A stretch of 64,000 nucleotides of DNA from Streptomonospora sp. PA3 (GTDB lineage: Bacteria > Actinomycetota > Actinomycetes > Streptosporangiales > Streptosporangiaceae): NCBI RefSeq assembly GCF_009728995.1, contig NZ_VTZW01000022.1:25642-89641 (forward strand). Direction: 5' to 3'. Below, piece after piece: positions 25,171 to 33,965 of the stretch. Position numbers and translations under genes: made by a program. The notes beneath the pieces are model-generated. The model did no database searches. It saw only the letters and a list, made by a program, of their open reading frames with translations, and was not told where the DNA came from. Numbering within the stretch: the stretch's first letter is position 1; each line of letters starts with the position of its first letter.

Positions 25171-26313
25171 GTGAGATTCCGAGCCGAACGCGATTCGTTC
25201 GCCGACGCCGTCACCTGGACGGCCCGCGCCCTGCCCGCCCGCCCGTCCCTGCCGGTGCTCGCCGGCATGCGGCTGGAGGCGCTGCCCGGTTCCTCCGCGC
25301 TGCGGCTGTCCAGCTTCGACTACGAGGTCTCGGCGCGAGCCGAGGTCGAGGTCGGCGTCGAGGATCCCGGGGCCGTGCTGGTCTCCGGCCGACTGCTCGC
25401 CGAGATCGTGCGCAACCTCCCCGACGCCCCCGTCGACGTCCACGCCGACGGCGCCCGGGTGCTGGTCACCTGCGGCAGCGCGCGCTTCACCCTGCTCACG
25501 CTGCCGATCGAGGACTATCCGGCGCTGCCCGACATGCCCGACGTCAGCGGCTCGCTCAGCGCCGACTCCTTCGCCGGCGCGGTGCGCCAGGTCAGCCCCG
25601 CCGCCAGCCGCGACGACACCCTGCCCATGCTCACCGGGGTCAACCTCGCCTTCTCCGGCGACTCGCTGACCCTGGCCGCCACCGACCGCTACCGCATCGC
25701 GGTGCGCGAGCTGTGGTGGAAGCCGCAGGCCGCGGAGCTGGAAGCGGCGGCCCTGGTGCCCGCCCGCACGCTGCACGACATCGCCCGCTCCCTGGCGGGC
25801 GGCACCAACGTCGACGTCGCGCTGTCGCCGGCCGCGGCCGGCGGGGCCTCGGGCGAGGGGATGATCGGGTTCGAGAACAACGGGCGGCGCACCACCACGC
25901 GTCTCATCGACAGCGACTTCATCAAGTACCGGTCGCGGTTCCCCGAGGAGTCGGCGTCGCGTGCGAAGGTCGCCACGGCTCCCCTGATGGAGGCCGTCAA
26001 GCGCGTCGCGCTGGTGGCCGACCGCAACACCCCGCTGCGCCTGTCGTTCAGCGAGCGCGAGGTCGTGCTGGAGGCCGGCTCGGGCGACGACGCCCAGGCC
26101 GCCGAGGCGCTCGACGTCGAGTTCAGCGGCGAGCCCATCCGGGTGGCGTTCACACCCGACTACTTCCTCGACGGCCTCGCCGCGGTGCACACCGAGACCG
26201 CACACATCGACTTCACGCTGGCCACCAAGCCCGTCGTCATCTCCGACGTCCCCGGCGACGACGACCGCCCGCCGGAGTTCCGCTACCTGGTCATGCCGCT
26301 GCGGGTGTCCTGA
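25171..26313 (+). CDS. DNA polymerase III beta-clamp paralogue (DnaN-like)
   Basis: Sliding-clamp family protein of 380 residues covering all three clamp domains. Recognisable points include LPVLAGMRLEAL (domain 1), VSGRLLAEIVRNLP, the domain 2 stretch DDTLPMLTGVNLAFSGDSL with TDRYRIAVREL, and the C-terminal end FRYLVMPLRVS, close to the canonical LMPVRL. It is not next to dnaA, recF or gyrB, so it is more likely a second clamp than the replicative one. Its start is a GTG at 25171. The preceding 270 bases hold no gene I can support. A role in repair or under stress is only a guess. Confidence 0.88.
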   Translation: MRFRAERDSFADAVTWTARALPARPSLPVLAGMRLEALPGSSALRLSSFDYEVSARAEVEVGVEDPGAVLVSGRLLAEIVRNLPDAPVDVHADGARVLVTCGSARFTLLTLPIEDYPALPDMPDVSGSLSADSFAGAVRQVSPAASRDDTLPMLTGVNLAFSGDSLTLAATDRYRIAVRELWWKPQAAELEAAALVPARTLHDIARSLAGGTNVDVALSPAAAGGASGEGMIGFENNGRRTTTRLIDSDFIKYRSRFPEESASRAKVATAPLMEAVKRVALVADRNTPLRLSFSEREVVLEAGSGDDAQAAEALDVEFSGEPIRVAFTPDYFLDGLAAVHTETAHIDFTLATKPVVISDVPGDDDRPPEFRYLVMPLRVS

Positions 26314-26355
26314 GCCCCGCTCGGCGCGGGGCCGTGCGCGTGCCCGGAGAACCGC

Positions 26356-26784
26356 TCAGTCGGGGCAGCCCTCCATGTTCTCGATGTCGTGGTTGAGGTC
26401 CAGGGGGACGAACTCGTAGTGCCGGGTGCGGTACTTCAGCAGTTTGTGGCTCATCGGCACGGCCCACCCCTGCAGCATGGGGTGGCGCCGAGCGAGCAGC
26501 AGCGATGCGCGCTTGGCCTCGTCGCCTTCGAGCGGGCGCACCTCGCCGCGGACGGCGCCGCCCCGCGGCCGCCCGCTGAAGGTGCAGGGGCGCAGGTCGG
26601 CGGCCGCGTTGCGGGCCAGCCGCTTGGCCTTACCCGATTCCTCCCAGGTGCGGAACAGGACGCGGCCGTCCTCGACCACCACGCTGACCGGTGTGCCCTG
26701 CGGACTGACGCCGTCGTCGCGGTAGGTGAGAAGCAGGGCGGTCTTGTAGCGCTGGAAAGGCCGGAGAAGCGTGGCTGCGGTCAT
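26356..26784 (-). CDS. PPOX-class (F420/FMN) flavin-type oxidoreductase
   Basis: Split-barrel protein of 142 residues in the pyridoxamine-phosphate-oxidase-like group. It resembles the short actinobacterial PPOX-class F420-dependent enzymes, with YKTALLLTYRDDGVSPQGTPV opening the barrel, FRTWEESGKAKRLARN, and LRPCTFSGRPRGGAVRGEVRPL. Substrate is unknown. The ATG at 26784 gives the standard length, with a GGGAG ribosome site about ten bases upstream. The gene is downstream of the DnaA-box region and convergent with the DnaN-like gene. Confidence 0.85.
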   Translation of the reverse strand: MTAATLLRPFQRYKTALLLTYRDDGVSPQGTPVSVVVEDGRVLFRTWEESGKAKRLARNAAADLRPCTFSGRPRGGAVRGEVRPLEGDEAKRASLLLARRHPMLQGWAVPMSHKLLKYRTRHYEFVPLDLNHDIENMEGCPD

Positions 26785-27106
26785 CTGAGGCGACTCCCGT
26801 CGGACAGCGGAGCGTGCGACTCCAACTCTTCCCAAAAGAGTGGCCCATGTCACCCCCTGCGGCTCCGCGGCTTTGCGCGCGCGGAGCGAAGCGAACGGCG
26901 CCGCCGCCGAACCCCATTCCGCGGTTCTCGCCGCACTTGTCCGCCCGGACCGGATCAGCGCCCGTTCCCGCCCGATCGGCGGGACCCCGGACGTGAATGG
27001 GACGCGGTTTTCGCGGTTGCCGTGCGGCCCGCAAGTGAACGGGAAGCCGCGGTAACCTGACCGCCGGCCAATCGGGAGCAGAAGAAAAAAGCCGCGGCCA
27101 CCAGGT
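26785..27106. other. Intergenic region left of the DnaA boxes, no gene seen
   Basis: No coding region on either strand looks real. The stretch becomes less GC-rich toward 27060-27220 (for example GAAGAAAAAAG near 27080). It presumably holds the promoter of the PPOX gene. Confidence 0.5.
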
Positions 27107-27179
27107 TTATCCACAAGCGATTTGGGCCGCTCGGCAAAACCCGATGGGTTTTCCCGAGTTACCCACAGAGTTATCCACA
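27107..27179 (+). promoter_or_regulatory. Cluster of DnaA boxes
   Basis: Two perfect TTATCCACA boxes (27107-27115 and 27171-27179) and one near-match TTACCCACA (27159-27167), all in the same orientation, inside 73 bases. A weaker reverse match (TGTGGATGG at 27203) lies just outside. An AAAACCC-GAT-GGGTTTT palindrome sits between the boxes at 27136-27152. The neighbours are not dnaA or the replicative dnaN, so this looks like a titration or regulatory site and not oriC itself. Confidence 0.7.
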
Positions 27180-27227
27180 AGGCGCCGACATTGGCGGAAG
27201 CATGTGGATGGGAACGGCTGTGCCCGC

Positions 27228-28064
27228 TTACTCCCTTTCGGACAGAGCCGAGTTGCCGCCCTGGCTGACCGGAGTACCGATGCCGAGTTGGGCGCGGCGC
27301 CCCCGCGCATAACCCGCGCGGTAACCGGCGCGGTGGTGGGTGCGTTCGGGACGCGTCGGCTTGAGCTGAGGGAACCGGCGCTGGAAGTCCTCGCGCACCC
27401 GGTCGACGTCGGTGCGCAGCACGACCTCGGCCCCGCGGGAGGACGCGGCCTGCTCGCCGGACTCCGTGCCCGCCTCCTCCCGGCCGTTCTCGGGCTCCTC
27501 GCTCAGCCTGGCGCGGAACTCCTTGATCCGCTCGGCCACGGCGTAGCCGTAGGCGCGCACGAAGGACCGGTAGAAGCGGCTGCGCTCGGTGGCCAGCGTG
27601 GAGCGGTCGTAGTTGCGCAGCTCGCGCAGGTTCGCGATGTGCTCGCGCGCGGTGAACCGCGCCGAGGCCTCCATCTGCATGGTGATCGACGGCAGCAGCA
27701 CGCGCAACGCATCCAGCGCGCTCGCGGTGCCGACGATGATGAGCGTGCGCTCGGTGTTGGCGGAGGTGTTGCCGCGCACCGCCGACTGGCAGCCGTAGGC
27801 GGCCGCGATCCCGGCCAGCGCCTTGACCCGCGCCTTGCCGTGCCCGCCGACACCCGAGACCGGGAAGTCCAGCCGGGTGACCGATTCGGGCAGCTCGCCG
27901 CGTTCGGCGCGCGCCTCGGCCTCGGCGATGGCGTGCCGGGTCATCAGCTCGGCGGCCTTGGCGGTGAACGCCTGGCTCTCGGCATCGGTGACCGCGGGAT
28001 CCTCAGCCATCCGGAGGAGCCCGCGGACCCGCTCGATCATCTTCTGACGAGCTTCAGTCGACAT
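27228..28064 (-). CDS. DUF2786 domain protein
   Basis: Protein of 278 residues. The N-terminal DUF2786 domain (1-45: IERVRGLLRMAEDPAVTDAESQ, here abridged to RVRGLLRMAEDP) is followed by a region seen in phage and actinobacterial proteins of unknown function. A basic C-terminus is rich in Arg and Tyr (RAGYRAGYARGRRAQLG). No catalytic motif is evident. It may be a nucleic-acid-associated protein. Its 3' end borders the DnaA boxes, so the two could be functionally linked, but this is only positional. Confidence 0.75.
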   Translation of the reverse strand: MSTEARQKMIERVRGLLRMAEDPAVTDAESQAFTAKAAELMTRHAIAEAEARAERGELPESVTRLDFPVSGVGGHGKARVKALAGIAAAYGCQSAVRGNTSANTERTLIIVGTASALDALRVLLPSITMQMEASARFTAREHIANLRELRNYDRSTLATERSRFYRSFVRAYGYAVAERIKEFRARLSEEPENGREEAGTESGEQAASSRGAEVVLRTDVDRVREDFQRRFPQLKPTRPERTHHRAGYRAGYARGRRAQLGIGTPVSQGGNSALSERE

Positions 28065-28121
28065 AGAGCGCTTGGTCGTTCCCCGTGGTGTGTTCTGCCA
28101 TGGACCGGTGCAACAAGCGGA

Positions 28122-28535
28122 TCAGGCCGACTTGTTCCCCGCGACCATGCCGATGATGCCGAGAATGACCCAGATCACCGCGGCAGCGGCCAATCCGGAG
28201 AACACCGCGCCGAAGAAGCCCCCGGCGAAGAGGGAGGTGACGGCGATGCCCAGTCCGGCCAGCGCGGCCGGGCCGGCGGCGAAGCGCCACGGGTACTGGC
28301 CCGCCCAGCGGCGCGCGCGCCGGTCGCCCTTGCCGCCGAGCAGCGCGACGCCGCCGCCGACCAGCGCGAAGAAGAAGATCGCGGTGCCGACCGGCCCGGC
28401 GATGGTGACAGCGGGCAGCGCCGTGAGGAAGGACAGGCCCCCGGCCACCACGCCCGCCCCCGTCGCGATACCGGTGGGCCACATCAGTGTCGCCGCGTGC
28501 ACGGGCATGAGAGAGTTTCCGCGCTCCAGCGTCAT
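28122..28535 (-). CDS. Small integral membrane protein, unknown function
   Basis: Protein of 137 residues with three to four predicted membrane helices (about 15-40, 45-65, 85-108, 112-132), the last being very hydrophobic. I do not recognise a family. The ATG at 28535 has a strong ribosome site (AAAGGAG, about five bases upstream). It ends 57 bases before the DUF2786 gene on the same strand, so they may be co-transcribed. Confidence 0.7.
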   Translation of the reverse strand: MTLERGNSLMPVHAATLMWPTGIATGAGVVAGGLSFLTALPAVTIAGPVGTAIFFFALVGGGVALLGGKGDRRARRWAGQYPWRFAAGPAALAGLGIAVTSLFAGGFFGAVFSGLAAAAVIWVILGIIGMVAGNKSA

Positions 28536-28772
28536 GTCAGCTCCTTTGTTCCGGCTGGTCGAAGCCTGGCGTCCAGCCTGTCTCTGCCAAGGATGCCCGC
28601 CCGGTGGCGGAACCGCATCAGGGGCACACCCCTGACTTACCCCTGACCGGGCACTCCGGCACTTCTCACCCCGGCGCCGCGGGCGTTGCGCGCCGCCGGG
28701 ACGGCTTCTGCCCGGATGAACGAGCGGTACCCGGCGGAAGTGCCCGGGGTCCCCGCCCGCACCCGCCCGCGC

Positions 28773-29651
28773 CTATGCGTTCGGCGGTCCCTCGGCGGGC
28801 AGGGAGGACGCCGCGGCCAGCCACGACGGCGGGACCGCGCGCATGCCGTCGGCGCCGGGCGCGCCGACCCGGTCGGTGACGAGCACGGTCTCGGTGCGCA
28901 CACCGTCCGCGGACTCCCCGCCGGCCGGCTCCGCGGTGAACGCGCCGGAGTGCGCGCGCACCACCTCGACGCCGGGCACCGGGTCGGGCGCCGGGGCGTC
29001 GGCCGCGACCAGCAGCCGGATCCGGGGGAACCACAGGTGCAGGCCGGCGTCGCCCAGCCCGGTCGGCAGCGCGTCGGCGGTCACGCCCCCGGCCGCGAGT
29101 CCGGCCAGGTCGTCGCGCAGCCGTTCCAGCGGTCCCGCGCCGTCTTCGGCCAGCACCGCGGAGGCGTCGACGTGCACCGCGATGCGGCGGCCGAGGGCCT
29201 CGCGCAGCAGTGGCCAGGTCCGGCCAAACGCCGGCAGCAGCGGCAGCTTGGGGACCTCGCCGACACCGACCCAGCGCACCTCGTCGCTCTCCCAGTTGGC
29301 CGCCTCCAGCCTGCCGCCCACCGCGGTGCGCGCCAGCACGGTGTCGTAGCGCCAGACCGTGTGCTCCTGGCGGTGCAGGCCGATCAGCTCGATCTTGCCG
29401 GGATCGCCGGCCACCTCCTCGCTGAACTCCCGCAGCGCCGCCTGCACCGGGGTCTCGTCGCTGTTGCGCGCTCCGCCGGGCACGCCCCAGGTGCCGCCCT
29501 GATGACTCCACACCGCGCGGTGCTGCATCAGCACCCGGCCGCCGCTGCCGCCGCGCGGTCCGGGCGCGCGCAGCAGCAGGCCGGCGCTGCCGAACCGGCC
29601 CCAGCGGCGCGAACCGTCGGGAAGCGTGACCCAGCCGTCGCCGTCGCTCAT
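28773..29651 (-). CDS. NUDIX hydrolase with C-terminal extension
   Basis: Protein of 292 residues. The N-terminal Nudix domain (about 15-155) carries the Nudix box GARNSDETPVQAALREFSEE. The C-terminal half (about 165-290) resembles a nuclease-barrel-like extension common in actinomycete Nudix proteins (FPRIRLLVAADAP, VRTETVLVTDRV). The substrate is unknown. The ATG at 29651 has an excellent ribosome site (GGAGGTGGG), which decides the start over the longer frame. Confidence 0.88.
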   Translation of the reverse strand: MSDGDGWVTLPDGSRRWGRFGSAGLLLRAPGPRGGSGGRVLMQHRAVWSHQGGTWGVPGGARNSDETPVQAALREFSEEVAGDPGKIELIGLHRQEHTVWRYDTVLARTAVGGRLEAANWESDEVRWVGVGEVPKLPLLPAFGRTWPLLREALGRRIAVHVDASAVLAEDGAGPLERLRDDLAGLAAGGVTADALPTGLGDAGLHLWFPRIRLLVAADAPAPDPVPGVEVVRAHSGAFTAEPAGGESADGVRTETVLVTDRVGAPGADGMRAVPPSWLAAASSLPAEGPPNA

Positions 29652-29761
29652 CCCACCTCCGTTGTCTGCCCCGGATCTCGGGGAGGCCTCAACCCCTTCC
29701 ACCTTGCCCACTGCGGCCGACTCCGGCCAGTGCAGACCCACACCGGGCTCCGCCCGGCCGC

Positions 29762-29767
29762 TAGGAT
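29762..29767 (+). promoter_or_regulatory. -10 box TAGGAT
   Basis: TAGGAT ends nine bases before the ATG of the membrane protein gene at 29777; no ribosome site is visible. Confidence 0.45.
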
Positions 29768-29776
29768 TTGCGCGCG

Positions 29777-31063
29777 ATGAGCAGGACGGCAAGGGCCACG
29801 GCCTCGGTGACACGGCTCCCCCTCTACACCCTCGACCTGGCGAGGCGGTACTGGGCGCCGCTGCTGTGCGTGTATGTGATCGGCACGTTCCTGCACGACA
29901 TGATGATGCGCGGCGTCGTGCGGCTGTCGGCGATCGACCAGAACGTGGGCCTGATCGGCATGACCCTGGTCGTGCTCACCCAGCTCACCGTCACCATCGT
30001 GATGTTCCACATGCTCCGGCCCGGCCTGCCGGCGGTGGACCGCGAACTCGCCGCCAAGGGTTCAGGGGTCTCCGAGCGCGAGCGGCGCTGGGTCGACGCC
30101 GTCGCTATGGCGATCCTGCCCTTCCTCATCTTCTACAACGCCTGGGGCCGCTTCGCCGAGGAGTTCCGCCAGTACAACATCGAGCTGATCAACCAGCGGG
30201 GACTCGAAGGCTTCGTGGAGGTCAACGAGATCAACGCCCTCGGTCTTCCGCTGGCCATCGCGCTGGTCTCGTTCCTGGTGCGGGTGCTGTGCGAGCGGTT
30301 CTACACGCGCACCGACAGCAAGATCCTCGGAATCCTCACCGCCCTGTTCGAGGCCAACTGGATGTTCTTCGGCCTCTTCTCGATCATGCAGGTCTACGGC
30401 AACATCAAGACCTGGTTGGGCCAGCGCCAGGCCTGGTACGTGTTCGAGAACGGCATTCTGGAGTTCATGCGCAACCTGGGCAGCGCCACCTCGCTGCCCA
30501 TCGAACAGGGCTACCTCGCGGCGCTGGACCTGCTCGGGCAGCTGCTGACGCATCTGCGCGACGGCCTCTTCGAGCCGCTGCTGTGGCTGACCATCGCCGC
30601 GGTGATCTTCGGCGCCGAGATGGACCGCCACGACGCGTTCTTCCGCAAGGGCACCCGCGCGGCGAGGATCGAGGGCGCGCTGGTCTCCCCCAGCAACAGC
30701 CTCCTGCGCAACGCGGGCAGGCTCATGCGGCGCAGCGCGCAGGACCGGTGGATGCCCTTCATCAACGCCTTCCGGTTCATCCTGCGCGCCAGCCCGGTGT
30801 TCTACCTGGGCTTCTGCCTCTACTACGTGCTGCTGGACGTCGCCTTCGCCTGGCTGGAGCGGGGCGTCTTCGTCGCCGTGGGGCCCCACGACTTCCTGGG
30901 CTGGTGGTGGCCGTGGCTGACGCCCGTCAACTTCCTGGTGGAGGCCCTGCACGAGCTGGTGCGCGTGTGCCTGCTGGCGGCGACCTTCGAGGTGACCCTG
31001 CGCAGCCTGAGCGCGGCGAGCACGGGACGCCGCGCGCGCACGCCCGGCCGCGCCCACGCCTGA
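29777..31063 (+). CDS. Polytopic membrane protein of unknown function
   Basis: Protein of 428 residues with about seven to eight hydrophobic segments, starting near residues 25, 60, 110, 150, 185, 275 and 335. Between the membrane segments lie long amphipathic parts. There are many aromatic residues near the ends of segments. I cannot place it in a transporter family. It converges on a three-gene operon encoding anchored extracellular proteins, and actinobacteria often keep such genes together, so they may form one envelope complex (inference). The ATG at 29777 follows TAGGAT with no ribosome site. Confidence 0.7.
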   Translation: MSRTARATASVTRLPLYTLDLARRYWAPLLCVYVIGTFLHDMMMRGVVRLSAIDQNVGLIGMTLVVLTQLTVTIVMFHMLRPGLPAVDRELAAKGSGVSERERRWVDAVAMAILPFLIFYNAWGRFAEEFRQYNIELINQRGLEGFVEVNEINALGLPLAIALVSFLVRVLCERFYTRTDSKILGILTALFEANWMFFGLFSIMQVYGNIKTWLGQRQAWYVFENGILEFMRNLGSATSLPIEQGYLAALDLLGQLLTHLRDGLFEPLLWLTIAAVIFGAEMDRHDAFFRKGTRAARIEGALVSPSNSLLRNAGRLMRRSAQDRWMPFINAFRFILRASPVFYLGFCLYYVLLDVAFAWLERGVFVAVGPHDFLGWWWPWLTPVNFLVEALHELVRVCLLAATFEVTLRSLSAASTGRRARTPGRAHA

Positions 31064-31069
31064 GCGGCC

Positions 31070-31093
31070 CGGCCCGCTGCCGGCGGCGGGCCG
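31070..31093. terminator. Hairpin between convergent genes
   Basis: CGGCCCGC and its complement (8 bp) with an 8-base loop, between the membrane protein gene and the minus-strand operon. Confidence 0.45.
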
Positions 31094-31108
31094 TCGGGGC
31101 TTGCGCCG

Positions 31109-32599
31109 CTACTCCTGCTCGAACCGCAGCGATCGGGGGACGGGATCGCCCTTGGCGGGCGCCTTGGTGGGCACGGCGATCTCGAAGGCCAGGGAGTCGA
31201 CGGCGTCGTCGGGGACCACGAAACTGAGCACCACGCCGACGTCCTCGCCCGCGGGCAGCGGCTTGCCGTTGTCGTCGGTGCACCCGTAGGCGACCGAGAC
31301 GGTGCCCTCCAGGTCGGGCCGCATCGAGTAGGACGTCGTGGGCCGCCACCAGCGCCCTTGGTCGTCGACCGCGCGGAACTTGCAGTCGGTGAGGCGCTTG
31401 CGTGAGGCGCCCTCGCCCGGAGTCAGCTTGAACACGGCGTCGACCAGGTGGGTGCCTTCAGGCGGCGGCGCGGAGCCGTTCAGTTCGTCGACCAGTGTGC
31501 CGCGCAGCTCCCAGCTGCTGCCCACCAGTTCGGTGGGCTCTTCGGGCCCCGCCACCGCGACCGGTTCCGGCGTCATGGCGCCCTGGTCCAGCATCGCCTC
31601 GCGCTCCATCCACCAGGGCACCCCGAGGGCGGCCGGGAGCGCCACCGCCAGCACGGCGATCGACGGCAGGTGGGCGCGCTTCCACAGCGGTAGCGCCCGC
31701 CGGGCCCGCTGACCGCCTTGAGGCCCCGGCGGCGGAGGGAACGGCTGCTGCGGTTGCGGAGGGGGACCCGGCGGCGGTGCGAACGCCGGGCTGCCGGGCG
31801 GCGGCGGACCGAAGGGGCCGGGCCCGCCCGGTGCACCCGCCGGGCCGCCCGCCGGGTGGGGCCGGTGGGCGCCGGGAGGCGGCGCAGGAGGCCCCTGCGG
31901 CCCGTGGTGGCCGGGCGGGGGAGGCGGCCCTTGGGGCGCCTGCGGCCCAGGGGGACCTTGCGGCCCGGGCTGTTGTGGGGGCCCTTGCGGGGCGTAGCCG
32001 CCCGGTCGGGGAGGCTGCGGCTGCCGGGGGCCCTGCTGGCCGGGCGCAGGCGCCGAGGGCGGCGGAGCGGGGTGGCCGCGGCCGGGCGCGGGCTGCTGCC
32101 AGTCCGCCGGCGGGGGCCGGTGCCCCCCGGTGGGCTGCTGCCGGGCAGGGGACGGAGTCTGCTGTCCCCCCGTGGGCTGCGGTCCCTGCGGGTCGGGCTG
32201 CCGGCCGGCGGACGGGGGCGTGGGCGCCCCGGAGGACTGGGGCCGTCCCTGCGGCGCGGGCGGCTGCCCCGCGGGTGGGCCCTGGTGTCCCGCGGGCGGC
32301 CGATACCCCCCGGCGGGCTGCTGTCCGGTGGGCGGGATGTGCCCGCCCCCGCTGGGCTGGGGCCCCTGCGGGGCGGGACGCTGGTCGGCAGGCGGCCGCT
32401 GCTGTTCCGACCCCTGCTGCTGCCTTGTGGGCTGCCGCCCCGGAGCCGGGGGCTCCTGTTCACGATTGCGGGGCTGCTCCTCGGCGGAGGGCTGGTGTTC
32501 CGCAGGCGAAGGCTGCTGCCCGGCGGGCGGCCGCTGACCCGCAGGCGGCTGCCGGTCCTCGGCGGAGCGCTCTCCGCGGCGGGGGTCGTCAGGATGCAT
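31109..32599 (-). CDS. Proline-rich membrane-anchored extracellular protein
   Basis: Protein of 496 residues. Residues 1-300 are very Pro/Gln/Gly-rich (repeats such as PPAGQ, GPQG and PPG). A membrane helix follows (about 310-330, IAVLAVALPAALGVPWW), then an outer domain of about 165 residues with two cysteines (LTDCKFRAV, VAYGCTDD) and a beta-rich pattern like DUF4352. The proline-rich part is likely cytoplasmic. It is the last gene of a three-gene operon with a 12-base gap to the previous one. Confidence 0.7.
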   Translation of the reverse strand: MHPDDPRRGERSAEDRQPPAGQRPPAGQQPSPAEHQPSAEEQPRNREQEPPAPGRQPTRQQQGSEQQRPPADQRPAPQGPQPSGGGHIPPTGQQPAGGYRPPAGHQGPPAGQPPAPQGRPQSSGAPTPPSAGRQPDPQGPQPTGGQQTPSPARQQPTGGHRPPPADWQQPAPGRGHPAPPPSAPAPGQQGPRQPQPPRPGGYAPQGPPQQPGPQGPPGPQAPQGPPPPPGHHGPQGPPAPPPGAHRPHPAGGPAGAPGGPGPFGPPPPGSPAFAPPPGPPPQPQQPFPPPPGPQGGQRARRALPLWKRAHLPSIAVLAVALPAALGVPWWMEREAMLDQGAMTPEPVAVAGPEEPTELVGSSWELRGTLVDELNGSAPPPEGTHLVDAVFKLTPGEGASRKRLTDCKFRAVDDQGRWWRPTTSYSMRPDLEGTVSVAYGCTDDNGKPLPAGEDVGVVLSFVVPDDAVDSLAFEIAVPTKAPAKGDPVPRSLRFEQE

Positions 32600-32611
32600 G
32601 TGCGGCGCTTC

Positions 32612-33223
32612 CTACGGCGTCTGGGCGGGGGCGGGAACGGCGATGCTCTGCTCCGGGTCCGCGAGGAGCCGGTCGAGTTCGGCGCCGCTCAGCCCCAGAT
32701 CGATGTCGGCGCGGGCGCTCAACCGGTCGTCGAGCGACTCGCGCGCGTTCACCTGCAGCGTGGGGTCCTTGAGCCGGTCCTCGGGCACCTCGAACACCAG
32801 CATGCCGGTGACGGGGATCCCCGGATCGAGCGTGGCGCCGAAGCCTCCCGCCAGGCCGTTGCTCAGCCAGCCGGTGGTGGAGTAGACGTAGCCGTCGCTC
32901 ATGACCAGTTCGGCGTCGGTGTTCAGCAGCGGGGCCCGGGTGGCGGTGATCTCGACGGTGGCGACCACCCACACTCCGTTGGCCTCGATGGGCCCCGAGG
33001 TACCGAGCCCGTCCTCGTCGGACACCGCCTCGGCGACGCGGACCTTCTCGGCGGTGATGGTGAACTGGCGGGCGTCGACGGGTTCGCCCATCTCGCCGGA
33101 GTAGGCGATGGGCTGGGTCGCCAGCGTTTCGTCGGGCACCAGCGACTGCGCCACCACGATCATGGTGATCAGGGTGAGGGTCGCGAACACCGTCAGTGCG
33201 CTGCGGGCGAAGGGGGAGGACAC
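32612..33223 (-). CDS. Membrane-anchored DUF4352-like extracellular protein
   Basis: Protein of 203 residues. An N-terminal helix (about 8-27, SALTVFATLTLITMIVVAQS) is followed by a beta-rich outer domain resembling DUF4352 immunoglobulin-like proteins: ANGVWVVATVEITATRAPLL and GIPVTGMLVFEVPED. No cysteines, no catalytic motif. It is the middle gene of the operon, seven bases after the previous stop. Confidence 0.72.
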   Translation of the reverse strand: MSSPFARSALTVFATLTLITMIVVAQSLVPDETLATQPIAYSGEMGEPVDARQFTITAEKVRVAEAVSDEDGLGTSGPIEANGVWVVATVEITATRAPLLNTDAELVMSDGYVYSTTGWLSNGLAGGFGATLDPGIPVTGMLVFEVPEDRLKDPTLQVNARESLDDRLSARADIDLGLSGAELDRLLADPEQSIAVPAPAQTP

Positions 33224-33230
33224 GGCCGGT

Positions 33231-33965
33231 TCACCCCTGTCCGAGCGGGAAGGCGACCTCGGCCGCTGTCTCGTCCGTGGTCTTCCAGCTCTTGGACTGG
33301 TCGGTGAAGCCCGGCGCGAACTCCATCTCGCTGAAGGCGAGGGTCACCTCGTCCTCCTTCTCGGCGAGCGGCGCCACGTCCTCGGGGGTCTCCATCAGGG
33401 TCTCCAGGTCGATGCCGCCGCCCTCGACCTGTTCGCCGCCGAGTCCGGCCAGCGGGTTGTCGGAGTTCTGCTCCTGCTGCTTCTTCTTGTCCTCGGCCTC
33501 GGCCTTGCGCAGCGACCAGGTCAGCAGGACCTCCTCGCGCATGCCCGGCTGGATCTCGAAGACCAGGCCGCCGGGGTGGCGGGTGTATGTGACGGACAGG
33601 ACGGCGGCGTCGATCGCGCCCGAGGGGAAGGAGACCTGGATCGCCTGGTCGAGCGCGCTGACCTGGATGGGCTTGGTGTCGTTGGAGACGAGGTCGGCGC
33701 GCACCTGCAGCGCCGTGAGCCCGGCGTCGTCCTTGACGAACTCGGCCTTGTGCGGGGTCAGGGTGTACATCGCGGTGCGGACCTCGGTGCCCGGCTTGAG
33801 CCGCGGCGTGACATCGGCCCTGGCCAGGCCTCCGGCAGCCCAGAGCGCGAGGGTGGCGGCGCCGAGCACGGCGGCGGCCACCAGCACGATGGCTACCCGC
33901 CCGAGCGTGCTCTGGGGCAGGAGGCCGCCTGGTTGGTCCGCGGGGTCCGGAGCGTGGTGTGCCAC
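33231..33965 (-). CDS. Membrane-anchored extracellular protein (DUF4352-like)
   Basis: Protein of 244 residues. A short cytoplasmic N-terminus precedes a membrane helix (about 23-45) and an outer beta-rich domain (LQVRADLVSNDTKPIQVSAL, VFEIQPGMREEVLLTW). A charged Lys/Gln/Glu helix follows (KAEAEDKKKQQEQNSDNP). It is the first gene of the operon 33965 to 31109. The GTG start is preceded at eight bases by TAGACT with no ribosome site, so transcription is likely leaderless. Confidence 0.7.
   Translation of the reverse strand: MAHHAPDPADQPGGLLPQSTLGRVAIVLVAAAVLGAATLALWAAGGLARADVTPRLKPGTEVRTAMYTLTPHKAEFVKDDAGLTALQVRADLVSNDTKPIQVSALDQAIQVSFPSGAIDAAVLSVTYTRHPGGLVFEIQPGMREEVLLTWSLRKAEAEDKKKQQEQNSDNPLAGLGGEQVEGGGIDLETLMETPEDVAPLAEKEDEVTLAFSEMEFAPGFTDQSKSWKTTDETAAEVAFPLGQG

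Noticed and set aside
24972..25174. Short frame before the DnaN-like gene (67 codons)
   Set aside because: Composition is Arg/Pro/Ala low complexity with no conserved motif; it ends in the DnaN start without a coupling that looks selected.
27060..27230. Candidate oriC
   Set aside because: Only three good DnaA boxes, no dnaA, recF or gyrB beside it; actinomycete origins usually have many more boxes.
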